Source of the DNA: Brevundimonas sp. UBA4609
Lineage (GTDB): Bacteria; Pseudomonadota; Alphaproteobacteria; Caulobacterales; Caulobacteraceae
NCBI GenBank assembly: GCA_002386585.1
Contig: DGIZ01000223.1
Coordinates: 1 to 9,188 of the forward strand
Length of the DNA stretch: 9,188 bases
Direction of reading: 5' to 3'
Position numbers and translations under genes: made by a program. Shown in pieces: positions 1 to 8,771 of this stretch (positions are counted from its first letter, which is position 1; each line of letters begins with the position of its first letter). Under the pieces are notes generated by a model. It made no database searches and had not been told where the DNA came from. It saw only the letters and a list, made by a program, of their open reading frames with translations.

Positions 1-2328
1 CTCTTCGGCGTCCGCCAGGACAGCCGCAAGGGCAAGGTTTCGGTGCGCCTGCCGGCGCCGGGCGCGGACGGGGTGCTGGGACGGTATCTCTATCAGCCGG
101 GTCTGTCGGCGGGCCTCGGCATGGACGGAGCGGGACTGGACCGCTCGGGCCTGGGGCAGGCTCAGATCGTGGTGTTTCGTCAGGTCGGAGACCGTGTCTT
201 CGCCGCCTTCGAGAACCATCGCTTCCGCGCCGTCGACGCTGATCCCGATCAGGTCAATGCGGTCGCCGCCTCCTTCGTCTCGCCGGTCGTGTGGTCGGGC
301 GAGGTGGCGGAGACCGGAGCCGACGGGTCCGTCACGGTGGATCTGTCCGGTTTCCTGGAGCGGGACGCCGTGAACGCCGTGGGGCGGCTGAAACGGGCCA
401 AGCTGGGCAGTTTCAAGCCGGCGCCCAATCTCGGCTATGTCGACGTCGCCGAGACTCTGGTCTTCCCCGACAACGTCGAGTTCCAGACCGTCCAGACCTT
501 CACCAGCGACGAGCCGGGCGGCGAGCTGTCGCGGGTCTCGCCCGAAACGCGCTCGGTCACCCTGGCGGTGCGCCACTCCTTCATCCGTCTGCCGGACGAA
601 GGCTTCACCCCGGTCCTGCATGATCCGCGTTCGGGCACCTCGGCCCAGGTGATGGTGACCGACTTCGCCGCCGATCTGGACACGCCGGTGGTCAGCCGTC
701 TGGCCCGCCGCTTCCGGCTGGAGAAGACCGATCCGACGGCCGCCCGTTCGCCGGTGAAGAAGCCCATCGTCTTCTACGTTGATCGCGCCGCCCCGCCGGC
801 CATCCGCGAGGCCCTGATCGAGGGCGGCAATTGGTGGGCGCAGGCCTTCGAACAGGCCGGCTATCTGAACGCCTTCCGGGTCGAGCTGCTGCCCGAGGGG
901 GCGCATCCGATGGACGCCCGCTACAACATCATCTCCTGGGTTCACCGCGAGACGCGGGGCTGGTCGACGGGCACCAGCGTCAACGACCCCCGCACCGGCG
1001 AGATCGTGCGCGGCGTGGTGCAATTGGGCTCGCTGCGCGACCGTCAGGACAAGATGATCATCGAGGGACTGGTCGGCGCCGCCCGCGCCGGCACGGGCGG
1101 CGAGGACGATCCGGATCGTCTGGCCTATCACCGTCTGCGCCACCTGTCGGCGCACGAGATCGGCCACGCCCTGGGCATTTCCCATAACTTTGCGGCCTCG
1201 ACGTATGAGGACCGCGCCTCGGTCATGGACTATCCGGCGCCCTGGGTCATCGCCGACGGCGATCGTCTGGACTTCAGCCGCGCCTATACGACGGGCGTCG
1301 GCGCCTGGGACCGCTATGTCGTGGACTGGCTCTATGGCGACACGCCGGGCCAGAACCCGGTGTCGCGCCGCGCGGCCCTGGCGGCCGAGGCGCAAGCCAG
1401 GGGCTATCGCTTCGTCTCGGACGGCGACACCCGGCCGCTGGGCAGCCTTCAGGCCTATGGCGCCATGTGGGACAACGGCGAGGACCCGACGGCCGAGTTC
1501 GCCAATACCCTGGCCGTGCGCCGCATCGCCCTGTCGCGCTTCGGTCTGGACAATCTGCCGGACGGAGCGGCGGCGGCCGACCTGCGTCGCGTGATCGTGC
1601 CCATCTATCTGTATCACCGCTATCAGACGACGGCGATGGGGCGTCTGGTCGGCGGCGTCGACTACGCCTATGCGGTCAAGGGCGACGGCCATGAACGCGC
1701 CGATCCCATCCCCGCTGACCGTCAGCGCGGCGCGCTTGAGGCCCTGATGCAGGCCCTGTCGCCTGAGGTGCTGGACATGCCGGACCGGGTCATCGACCTG
1801 CTGTCCTCGGTGCAGTCGGGCAGTTCTGACCGGCAGATGCAGATCGAACTGTTCGAGAGCAAGACCGATGCGGTCTTCGATCCCTCCTCGGCCGCCGCCT
1901 CGGCGACGGAGGTGGTGTTCGAGACCCTGCTGGCGCCCGAGCGGCTGAACCGTCTGGTCGAGCAGGAGCGTCGTGATCCGGGGCAACTGGGTCTGGTCGA
2001 GACGCTGGACCGGGTGGCGGTCGCGGTCGGGCCGGGCGCGGCGCTGAATCCGCGTCAGGCCGAATTGCGCCGCGTCGCCCGCGCCCGCTACGCCGCCCAT
2101 CTGGCTGCGCTGATCCAGGGCAAGGACCTGTCCTCGACGGCTCAGGGCGCGGTGCGCGACAGCGCGCGGCGGTTCGGCGAGCAGTTGAAACGCTGCCGCG
2201 GCGACCGGCTGGAGACGGCGCAGTGCGCCTATCTGGCGGAAGCTCTGACCGGTCCGGTCGAGGGGCTGAAGGCGCTGAGCGCGACGCTGCCGGTCGCGCA
2301 GGCGGTTCCGCCGGGCGCGCCGATCTAA
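1..2328 (+). CDS. Zinc-dependent metzincin metalloprotease (DUF5117/DUF4953 type), 5'-truncated by the window edge
   Basis: The reading frame is open from base 1, so the start codon lies upstream; 775 residues are visible. The catalytic site HEIGHALGISH is at fragment residues 385-395 (nt 1153-1185) and matches the metzincin consensus HExxHxxGxxH: three zinc-binding histidines and a general-base Glu. A Met-turn follows at SVMDYP (Met at nt 1225-1227). The region before it (IVFYVD, NWWAQAFEQAGY, YNIISWVHR, RGWSTGTSV) is typical of the DUF4953 'Met-zincin' family, and the first ~250 residues resemble DUF5117. The missing part probably holds the signal peptide and a short N-terminal domain. The long C-terminal part is mostly helical. 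The only two cysteines seen, at residues 732 and 742, could form a disulfide, which fits an exported enzyme. Peptide-bond hydrolysis is well supported; the natural substrate is unknown. The gene is convergent with the operon to its right and shows no sign of belonging to that pathway. Confidence 0.93.
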   Translation, partial: LFGVRQDSRKGKVSVRLPAPGADGVLGRYLYQPGLSAGLGMDGAGLDRSGLGQAQIVVFRQVGDRVFAAFENHRFRAVDADPDQVNAVAASFVSPVVWSGEVAETGADGSVTVDLSGFLERDAVNAVGRLKRAKLGSFKPAPNLGYVDVAETLVFPDNVEFQTVQTFTSDEPGGELSRVSPETRSVTLAVRHSFIRLPDEGFTPVLHDPRSGTSAQVMVTDFAADLDTPVVSRLARRFRLEKTDPTAARSPVKKPIVFYVDRAAPPAIREALIEGGNWWAQAFEQAGYLNAFRVELLPEGAHPMDARYNIISWVHRETRGWSTGTSVNDPRTGEIVRGVVQLGSLRDRQDKMIIEGLVGAARAGTGGEDDPDRLAYHRLRHLSAHEIGHALGISHNFAASTYEDRASVMDYPAPWVIADGDRLDFSRAYTTGVGAWDRYVVDWLYGDTPGQNPVSRRAALAAEAQARGYRFVSDGDTRPLGSLQAYGAMWDNGEDPTAEFANTLAVRRIALSRFGLDNLPDGAAAADLRRVIVPIYLYHRYQTTAMGRLVGGVDYAYAVKGDGHERADPIPADRQRGALEALMQALSPEVLDMPDRVIDLLSSVQSGSSDRQMQIELFESKTDAVFDPSSAAASATEVVFETLLAPERLNRLVEQERRDPGQLGLVETLDRVAVAVGPGAALNPRQAELRRVARARYAAHLAALIQGKDLSSTAQGAVRDSARRFGEQLKRCRGDRLETAQCAYLAEALTGPVEGLKALSATLPVAQAVPPGAPI

Positions 2329-2333
2329 AGCAA

Positions 2334-2354
2334 CCCTCTCCCGGCGGGAGAGGG
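2334..2354 (+). terminator. Left hairpin, possible end of the metalloprotease transcript
   Basis: CCCTCTCCC (2334-2342) and GGGAGAGGG (2346-2354) form a perfect 9-bp GC-rich stem with a 3-base loop, starting 5 bases after the protease stop codon. No T-run follows (the next bases are CTTGAGGGC), so it is not a standard intrinsic terminator. It could still act as an RNA 3'-end stabiliser or a weak terminator. It is also the outer arm of the larger palindrome. Confidence 0.45.
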
Positions 2355-2516
2355 CTTGAGGGCACGGCGGCGCAGCCGTCGTTCTTGCGCGAAAGGGTGA
2401 GGGGATTGTCCTGTCAGTCGGCGTAAGCCGTCGCGCAACGGCCTTTCGGCCGACTTCGCCCGCGAACCCTCACCCTTTCGCCTTAGCCAATCGCCCCCGG
2501 CTCTTGGAGGCTCAAG

Positions 2517-2537
2517 CCCTCTCCCAACAGGAGAGGG
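2517..2537 (-). terminator. Right hairpin, possible end of the peptide-transport operon
   Basis: CCCTCTCC (2517-2524) pairs with GGAGAGGG (2530-2537) in an 8-bp stem with a 5-base loop. On the minus strand it begins immediately after the peptidase stop codon at 2540-2538. There is no T-run after the stem, so intrinsic termination is uncertain. It mirrors the left hairpin, so the pair could mark the 3' ends of both convergent transcripts. Confidence 0.45.
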
Positions 2538-3655
2538 TTACATCTCCCGCCAGGTCTTGCCGGTGACGCCTTCATAGTTGGTGGCGTGATAGACGCCGCG
2601 CGCCACGGCGCGAGCCAGCACATCGGCGGCGACGTTGCCGAGTTGAGCGACCGCGACCTGACGCAGGACCGGGTTGTCGATCGTCTTCTTGCCCGTGGAC
2701 AGGCTGAACAGGGTGTCGCCGTCGAAGGGCGCGTGGGCGGGGCGGATGGCGCGGGCCATGCCGTCCTGCGCCATGATGGCCACGCGCTGAAGCTCGACGC
2801 GGGTTAACGCCACGTCGGTGGCGATGCAGGCGATGGTGGTGTTCTCGCGCGGCTGGGGTCGGAACTTGGATGCGCCCCAGTCCTCTGCCGAGGCGTGCAG
2901 GCCGGACGACCCGAGGCCGCCGAACTCGTCGCCGATCTCATAGGGGGCGGCCCAGAAGCTCTTGCCGCCCGGCGCCACGACCGAGCCGACGCTGTTGACG
3001 GCCACGATGGCACCGACCGTCCAGCCCGCCTCCATGACCGCCGAGGCCGAGCCGACGCCGCCCTTCAGCGCGCCCGCTTCGGCGCCATAGCCCGCGCCCG
3101 CCGTGCCCAGATCAAAGCGGTCGCCCGCGGCTTCCAGCGCCTGAACCGCCAGGCGGCGATAGGGCGGCTCCATCTCCCACTGCTTGTTCCCGCCATTGGC
3201 CAGGTCATAGAGGCAGGCGGTCGGGATGATGGGCGAGGGCGGCACGCCCGGCGCTCCGCCCATGCCATAGCCGCGCCCGCGCATGCCCATCCAGGCCGCG
3301 ACGCTGTCGGCGGAACCCAGACCATAGACCGACCCGCCCGACAGGATGATGGCGTCCACCTCCTGCACCAGATTTTCGGGCCGTAGCACGTCGGTCTCGC
3401 GCCCGGCGGGGCCGCCGCCGCGCACGTCCACAGCGGCCGTGGCGGGCTTTTCAGCCAGGATGACGGTGACGCCGGTGCGGACGCCCGTATCGTGGGCCTG
3501 ACCGACCTTGAGGCCCTCGACGTCGGTGATCAGGTTCAGCGGGCCGGTGCGGCCGGACGCGCGAGCGGCGCTCTGGGCGGCGGGTTTGGCGCTGGCGGCT
3601 CCTGCTGCGGAGGCTGCGGCGCCGATCAGGGCCGAGCCGAGGACGGTTCTGCGGT

Positions 3656-3659
<4 letters not shown>
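2538..3659 (-). CDS. P1/S58-family N-terminal-nucleophile peptidase (DmpA/BapA/NylC-like), exported
   Basis: This 373-residue protein belongs to the P1 (DmpA) family, whose precursors cleave themselves and then use the newly exposed Ser or Thr as nucleophile. Relatives are L-aminopeptidase/D-esterase DmpA, beta-aminopeptidase BapA and the nylon-oligomer hydrolase NylC. Family segments seen are GLKVGQAHD (49-57), GVTVIL, DVRGGGPAGRETD (78-90), ILSGGSVYGLGSADSV (105-120) and GTAGAGYGAEAG (185-196). The likely autocleavage site is Asn273-Thr274 in ENTTIACIATD, an Asn-Thr pair as in NylC. That would give an alpha chain of ~270 and a beta chain of 100 residues. The N-terminus has a twin-arginine pattern (NRRTVLG) followed by an alanine-rich stretch ending near ASA, suggesting periplasmic export. 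The ATG overlaps the upstream ATPase stop codon as ATGA (3656-3659), with AAGGAA 8 bases upstream, so translation is coupled to the transporter. Family membership is firm; the exact substrate (beta-peptide, omega-amide, D-ester) is not readable from sequence. Confidence 0.92.
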
Positions 3660-5272
<1,613 letters not shown>

Positions 5273-5274
5273 GG

Positions 5275-6132
5275 TCAACGCTCCCGCCGCACGCGCGGGT
5301 CGAACAGGTCGCGCAGGCCGTCGCCGGTCAGGCTGAGGCCCAGGACGGTGACGAAGATGGCCAGGCCCGGCATGATCGCCAGCCAGGGCGCGAAGCCGAT
5401 CATGGTCTGGGCCTCGGCCAGCATCCGGCCCCAGCTGGGCGCGGGCGGCTGGGCGCCCAGGCCGACGTAGGACAGGCCCGCCTCAGCCACGATGCCGACG
5501 GCGAACTGGATCGCCGCCTGCACGACCAGCAGGCTCATCAGATTGGGCAGGATGTGCTGGACCGAGATCAGGGCCCTGGACTTGCCCGCCGTGCGGGCGG
5601 CCAGGACGTATTCGCGGGTCCACAGGCCTTGAGCTGCGCCGCGGGCGACACGGGTGAAGACGGGGATGTTGAAGACGCCGATGGCGATGATGGCGTTGAT
5701 CGCGCCCGGCCCCATGACGGCGGTGATCATGACGGCCAGCAGCAGGGCGGGGAAGGCGAAGATCAGATCGTTGCCGCGCATGACCAGTTCGTCGATCCAG
5801 CCGCCGCGCGCCGCTGCGGTCAGGCCCAGAGGCGTGCCGATCGCGACGCCGACGCCGACGGCGACAAAGGCCACGACGAGGGAGTTCTGCGCCCCCGCCA
5901 TGATCATCGACAGCACGTCGCGGCCGAAGTGATCCGTACCCATCCAGTGGGCGGCGGAGGGTGCGGTCAGCTTGGCGGCGATGTCGACCGCCTCGACGTC
6001 ATAGGGCGTCCAGGTCAAGGCCAGCAGGGCGGTCGCCAGCACGACGGCGGTCAGGCCCGCGCCGACGATCAGGGACAGGGGCCAGCGCACATGCGGCTTG
6101 GCGGGGGCGACGATGGCGGGGGCGTCGGTCAT
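5275..6132 (-). CDS. DppC-type inner-membrane permease of a peptide ABC importer
   Basis: This 285-residue integral membrane protein is expected to pair with the permease half of the fusion protein to form the transport channel. It has a cytoplasmic N-terminal tail, a first membrane helix at about residues 19-41, and the DppC-family segment HWMGTDHFGRDVLS (62-75). Several further hydrophobic helices follow. The EAA loop REYVLAARTAG (173-183), continuing to HILPN, contacts the ATPase. The family stretch LSYVGLG...PSWGRML (220-238) and the C-terminal GDGLRDLFDPRVR are also present. The length is normal for the family. The ATG overlaps the stop of the fusion gene as ATGA (6129-6132), and a GAGGGG ribosome-binding site (6142-6147) lies 9 bases upstream within that gene. 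The substrate cannot be read from this subunit. Confidence 0.95.
   Translation of the reverse strand: MTDAPAIVAPAKPHVRWPLSLIVGAGLTAVVLATALLALTWTPYDVEAVDIAAKLTAPSAAHWMGTDHFGRDVLSMIMAGAQNSLVVAFVAVGVGVAIGTPLGLTAAARGGWIDELVMRGNDLIFAFPALLLAVMITAVMGPGAINAIIAIGVFNIPVFTRVARGAAQGLWTREYVLAARTAGKSRALISVQHILPNLMSLLVVQAAIQFAVGIVAEAGLSYVGLGAQPPAPSWGRMLAEAQTMIGFAPWLAIMPGLAIFVTVLGLSLTGDGLRDLFDPRVRRER
5281..5285 (-). promoter_or_regulatory. Ribosome-binding site choosing the ATG start of the ATPase gene
   Basis: GGGAG lies inside the end of the permease gene, 8 bases from the ATG at 5272-5270 but only 2 from the in-frame TTG at 5278-5276. This spacing favours the ATG and a 538-residue product. Confidence 0.7.
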
Positions 6133-8720
6133 GCGCGGCGTCCCCTCAGGCGCGGATCAGCGAACAGATAGGCCAGGTCGATCAGGAAGCTGACCAGGAC
6201 CACGGCGAAGACCAACACCACGACCACGCTCTGCACCACGATCAGGTCGCGCTGGGTGATGGCCTGGAAGACCAGACGGCCCAGGCCGGGCAGGGAGAAG
6301 ACGTTCTCGATGATGATGCCGCCTGCCAAGAGGAAGGGGAATTGAAGGCCGAGGATGGTCAGGACCGGGATCCAAGCATTGCGAAGCGCGTGCCGCCAAA
6401 GGGCCTGATTGACCGACAGGCCCTTGGCGCGGGCGGTGCGAACATAGTCCTCGTTCATGGTGTCGAGCAGGGCGGTGCGTAGCACGCGCGCCAGAATGGC
6501 GGTCTGTGGTGCGGCCAGCGCCACCGCGGGCAGGATCAGGGCCTTGAAGGCAGGCCAGAAACCGGCGCTCCAGCCGGGAAAGCCGCCCGCCGAGAACCAG
6601 CCGAGGTTCACCGAGAACAGCAGGATCAGCAGCATGGCGATCCAGAAGTTGGGCAGGGCGACGCCGACCTGGGTCACGCCGATCAGGCCGGTGTCGACGG
6701 CGGTGCCCCTGCGGCTGGCGGCGGTGACGCCGATGGGCAGGGCGACCAGCAGCGACAGGACGGTGGCCATCAGGGCCAGCGGCGCGGATACGGCCAGACG
6801 TTCCGCGATCAGGCCGCCGACCGGCACCTGATAAGTGTAGCTGGTCCCGAACTTGCCGGTCAGCAGGTCGCCGAGCCAGGCGAAGTAGCGCTCAAGGCTT
6901 GAGCCTTCGAGGCCCATCTGCTGGCGCAGGGCGGCGATGGATTCCGGGCTGGCGTTCAGCCCCATCATATAGCTGGCCGGATCGCCGGGCACGACCTGCA
7001 GGAGCAGGAAGATGACCACGGTCGCCGCCAGCAGCGTCAGGGCGTGGCCGCCCAGTTTCCTCAGCAGCCAGGCGGCGCCGAAGCGCCAGGCGACGAATGC
7101 GAGGAGCGCCGCGCCCGCGATCAGGCTGATCCAGCCCCAGGGCAGGCCGCCGCCGGTGCGCTCGGCAGTCGCTGCGCCCGCTGCGCCCGCGCCGGTCCAG
7201 TAGGCGCCGGTGACGTCGTTGGCGGCGATGGGGCCGTTGATCCACAGGCCGTTGACGTCCGCCTTCCACACGCCGATGCGCGAGGACTGGAACAGGAAGA
7301 CGTTGACCGCGTCATCGGCGATGCGGCGCTGCAGGTCGCCCAGCAGACGGTTGCGTGTCGGCTCGTCGGGGGCGGCGTTTACTTCGGCCAGCAGGGCGTC
7401 GAAGGCGGGGCTGTCGTAGCCGAAGTAATAGTCCTTGCGGCCATAGATGTCGTAATCCATCGGCTCGACGTGCTCGACGATGGTCAGGTCGAACTGGCGG
7501 CGCTTGAACACCTGATCCAGCCACTGGGCCCATTCAAGATTCTCGATCTTCGCGCGGATGCCCGCTTCAGCCAGTTGCGAGATCAGCACCTCGCCGCTGC
7601 GCCGGGCGTAGGGGCGGGGCGGCAGGCGCAGCGTCACGTCGATGCCGTTGGGATAGCCCGCCTCGGCCAGCAGCTGGCGCGCCTTGGCAGGATCATGCGG
7701 ATAGAGGCCGGTCAGGTCGACATAGCCCGGCGCCTGACGCGAATAGTGGCTGCCGATCGGCTGGCCGAAGCCGAACATGGCGCCCTGTATCAGGGCGTCG
7801 CGGTCGATGGCGTAGGAGAGGGCGCGGCGCACCCGCACGTCGTTGAACGGCGCCTTGGTGTTGTTGATCCCCAGAATGACCTTGCCCTCGGACGCGCCGA
7901 CGACGACGCGGAAGCGCGGGTCGCGCTGGAACTGGGCGACATTCTCGGGCGCGGGATAGTTGGGGAAGGCGTCCACGTCGCCCGCGCTGACGGCGGCGAA
8001 GGCGGCGGTCGGATCGCTGATGAAGCGGAACACCACGGTGTTAAGGCGCGGCGCCGGTCCCCAGTAGCCGTCCCAGCGGGTCAGGGTCAGCTGGCTGCCA
8101 CGCTGCCAGCTCTGCAGCTTGAACGGGCCGGTGCCGACGGGGGTGACGGCGTTGGTCGCGGCGCTGTTCGGCGACACCATGACCGCGTCGCCCCATGCCA
8201 GAACGTAGGGCAGGGTCGCCATCGGCCGCGACAGATGGATGCGCAGGGTCGCCGGATCGACGACCTCGACGCGCTGGATCGGCGCGAACAGGGCCTTCTG
8301 GGCGTTGGTCGAGCCTTCGGCGGTGATGCGGTCCAGCGAGAATTTCGCGACCGAGGCGTCGAACGGCGAACCGTCGGAAAAGGTCACGCCGCGCCGTAGG
8401 TGGAAGGTCCAGGTCAGGCCGTCGGGCGCGGCCTCCCAAGACTCAGCCAGCGACGGGGCGACGGCGCCGTTCTGGGTGAGCTTGGTCAGCCCCTCGAAGA
8501 CGTTGGCGTAGACGACTTCGTCCACCGCCGCCGCCGCGCCCGAGGTCGGATCGAGGTTCGGCGGCTCCAGCGGCAGGCCGAGGATCAGGCGGTCGCGCGC
8601 GGGCTGGGCCTGGGCCTCGACGGGGCCGAGCAGGGCCGTCGCCAGGCCGAGCATCAGCGCGGCGGCCGCCAGCACGCGCCGGGCGCGTCGCCAAACCTGT
8701 CGTCCCATGCCCGATGTCAC
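6129..8720 (-). CDS. Fusion of a family 5 periplasmic substrate-binding protein with a DppB-type permease
   Basis: This 863-residue protein combines two subunits normally made separately. Residues 1-38 look like a Sec signal peptide: RRARR, a hydrophobic core, then AQA before QPARD. There is no lipobox cysteine. Residues ~42-507 are an SBP_bac_5 receptor: LEPPNLDP, DGLTWTFHLR, VTFSDGSPFDA, TPVGTGPFKL, FNDVRVRRALSYAIDRD, and AKARQLLAEAGYP. A Gly/Ala-rich linker (508-527) leads to an extra hydrophobic helix (528-553) ending in RK. From ~556 a complete DppB permease follows: first helix and VVPGDP (577-581), GKFGTSY, the EAA loop EDYVRTARAKGLS (757-769) with HALRN, ENVFSLPGLGRL (805-816), and C-terminal DPRLRG. 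The frame is continuous through the junction, with no stop or internal start needed. GTG at 8720 is preferred over ATG at 8708 because GGGAGG (8730-8735) lies 9 bases upstream of it. The receptor would capture peptide-like ligand and deliver it to its own permease domain. Confidence 0.93.
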   Translation of the reverse strand: MTSGMGRQVWRRARRVLAAAALMLGLATALLGPVEAQAQPARDRLILGLPLEPPNLDPTSGAAAAVDEVVYANVFEGLTKLTQNGAVAPSLAESWEAAPDGLTWTFHLRRGVTFSDGSPFDASVAKFSLDRITAEGSTNAQKALFAPIQRVEVVDPATLRIHLSRPMATLPYVLAWGDAVMVSPNSAATNAVTPVGTGPFKLQSWQRGSQLTLTRWDGYWGPAPRLNTVVFRFISDPTAAFAAVSAGDVDAFPNYPAPENVAQFQRDPRFRVVVGASEGKVILGINNTKAPFNDVRVRRALSYAIDRDALIQGAMFGFGQPIGSHYSRQAPGYVDLTGLYPHDPAKARQLLAEAGYPNGIDVTLRLPPRPYARRSGEVLISQLAEAGIRAKIENLEWAQWLDQVFKRRQFDLTIVEHVEPMDYDIYGRKDYYFGYDSPAFDALLAEVNAAPDEPTRNRLLGDLQRRIADDAVNVFLFQSSRIGVWKADVNGLWINGPIAANDVTGAYWTGAGAAGAATAERTGGGLPWGWISLIAGAALLAFVAWRFGAAWLLRKLGGHALTLLAATVVIFLLLQVVPGDPASYMMGLNASPESIAALRQQMGLEGSSLERYFAWLGDLLTGKFGTSYTYQVPVGGLIAERLAVSAPLALMATVLSLLVALPIGVTAASRRGTAVDTGLIGVTQVGVALPNFWIAMLLILLFSVNLGWFSAGGFPGWSAGFWPAFKALILPAVALAAPQTAILARVLRTALLDTMNEDYVRTARAKGLSVNQALWRHALRNAWIPVLTILGLQFPFLLAGGIIIENVFSLPGLGRLVFQAITQRDLIVVQSVVVVLVFAVVLVSFLIDLAYLFADPRLRGRRA
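7062..7199 (-). other. Fusion junction: flexible linker plus an extra transmembrane helix
   Basis: Encodes residues 508-553 of the fusion. The first ~20 residues are rich in Gly, Ala and Thr and resemble a flexible tether. The next 26 (starting WGWISLIAG) are strongly hydrophobic and end in LLRK, the positive-inside signal for a helix entering the cytoplasm. DppB permeases have a cytoplasmic N-terminus, so a periplasmic receptor can be joined to one only through such an added helix. The segment thus makes the fusion topologically sound. Confidence 0.8.
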
Positions 8721-8771
8721 GCGGTCACGCCTCCCGTCCTGATCGCAGCATCGCTCAAATCGGCCACGGCG
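8721..8771 (-). other. Short spacer between the aminotransferase and transporter genes
   Basis: This 51-base gap lies between two genes on the same strand. Apart from the ribosome-binding site near its downstream end, no strong hairpin with a T-run and no convincing -35/-10 pair was seen. Read-through from the aminotransferase gene into the transporter genes is therefore likely, but a separate weak promoter cannot be ruled out by eye. Confidence 0.5.
8730..8735 (-). promoter_or_regulatory. Ribosome-binding site choosing the GTG start of the fusion gene
   Basis: On the minus strand the sequence GGGAGG ends 9 bases before GTG (8720-8718). The next in-frame ATG (8708-8706) would be 21 bases away, too far for efficient initiation. 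The extra N-terminal residues precede the basic part of the signal peptide and do not disturb it. Confidence 0.7.

Larger units (their letters stand above)
2332..2539. repeat. Nested inverted-repeat intergenic element (~208 bp)
   Basis: Three arm pairs share one centre. The outer arms are 2332-2360 and 2511-2539, which match as reverse complements at 26 of 29 positions. The middle arms are CGAAAGGGTGAGGG at 2390-2403 and CCCTCACCCTTTCG at 2467-2480, a perfect 14 bp. The inner arms are AGTCGGC at 2416-2422 and GCCGACT at 2449-2455. Within these is a small central stem, GCCGT at 2427-2431 with ACGGC at 2438-2442. Each outer arm is itself a hairpin. The stretches between outer and middle arms (2361-2389 and 2481-2510) do not match each other. 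The element fills the whole gap between two convergent genes and contains no credible ORF. It looks like a REP/MITE-like palindromic unit without its own transposase; multi-copy status is an inference. Its mRNA-level fold could protect or end transcripts from both sides. Confidence 0.85.

Noticed and set aside
2332..2539. A CRISPR array or small RNA gene in the intergenic region
   Set aside because: The repeats are inverted rather than direct and regularly spaced, and no promoter-like sequence was seen. A palindromic element explains the structure better.
5276..5278. TTG as start codon of the ATPase gene
   Set aside because: Its distance from GGGAG is only 2 bases, whereas the ATG six bases downstream has an 8-base spacing and gives the usual family N-terminus.
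7062..7199. The receptor-permease fusion as a sequencing error joining two genes
   Set aside because: The frame continues through the junction without disturbance, the linker is coherent, and the added helix gives the correct topology. No ribosome-binding site with a start codon was noticed at the expected permease beginning. Only resequencing or comparison can exclude an error fully.
7044..8399. A 451-codon plus-strand open frame opposite the fusion gene
   Set aside because: This is an antisense shadow of a confidently identified gene, with low-complexity composition and no family resemblance.
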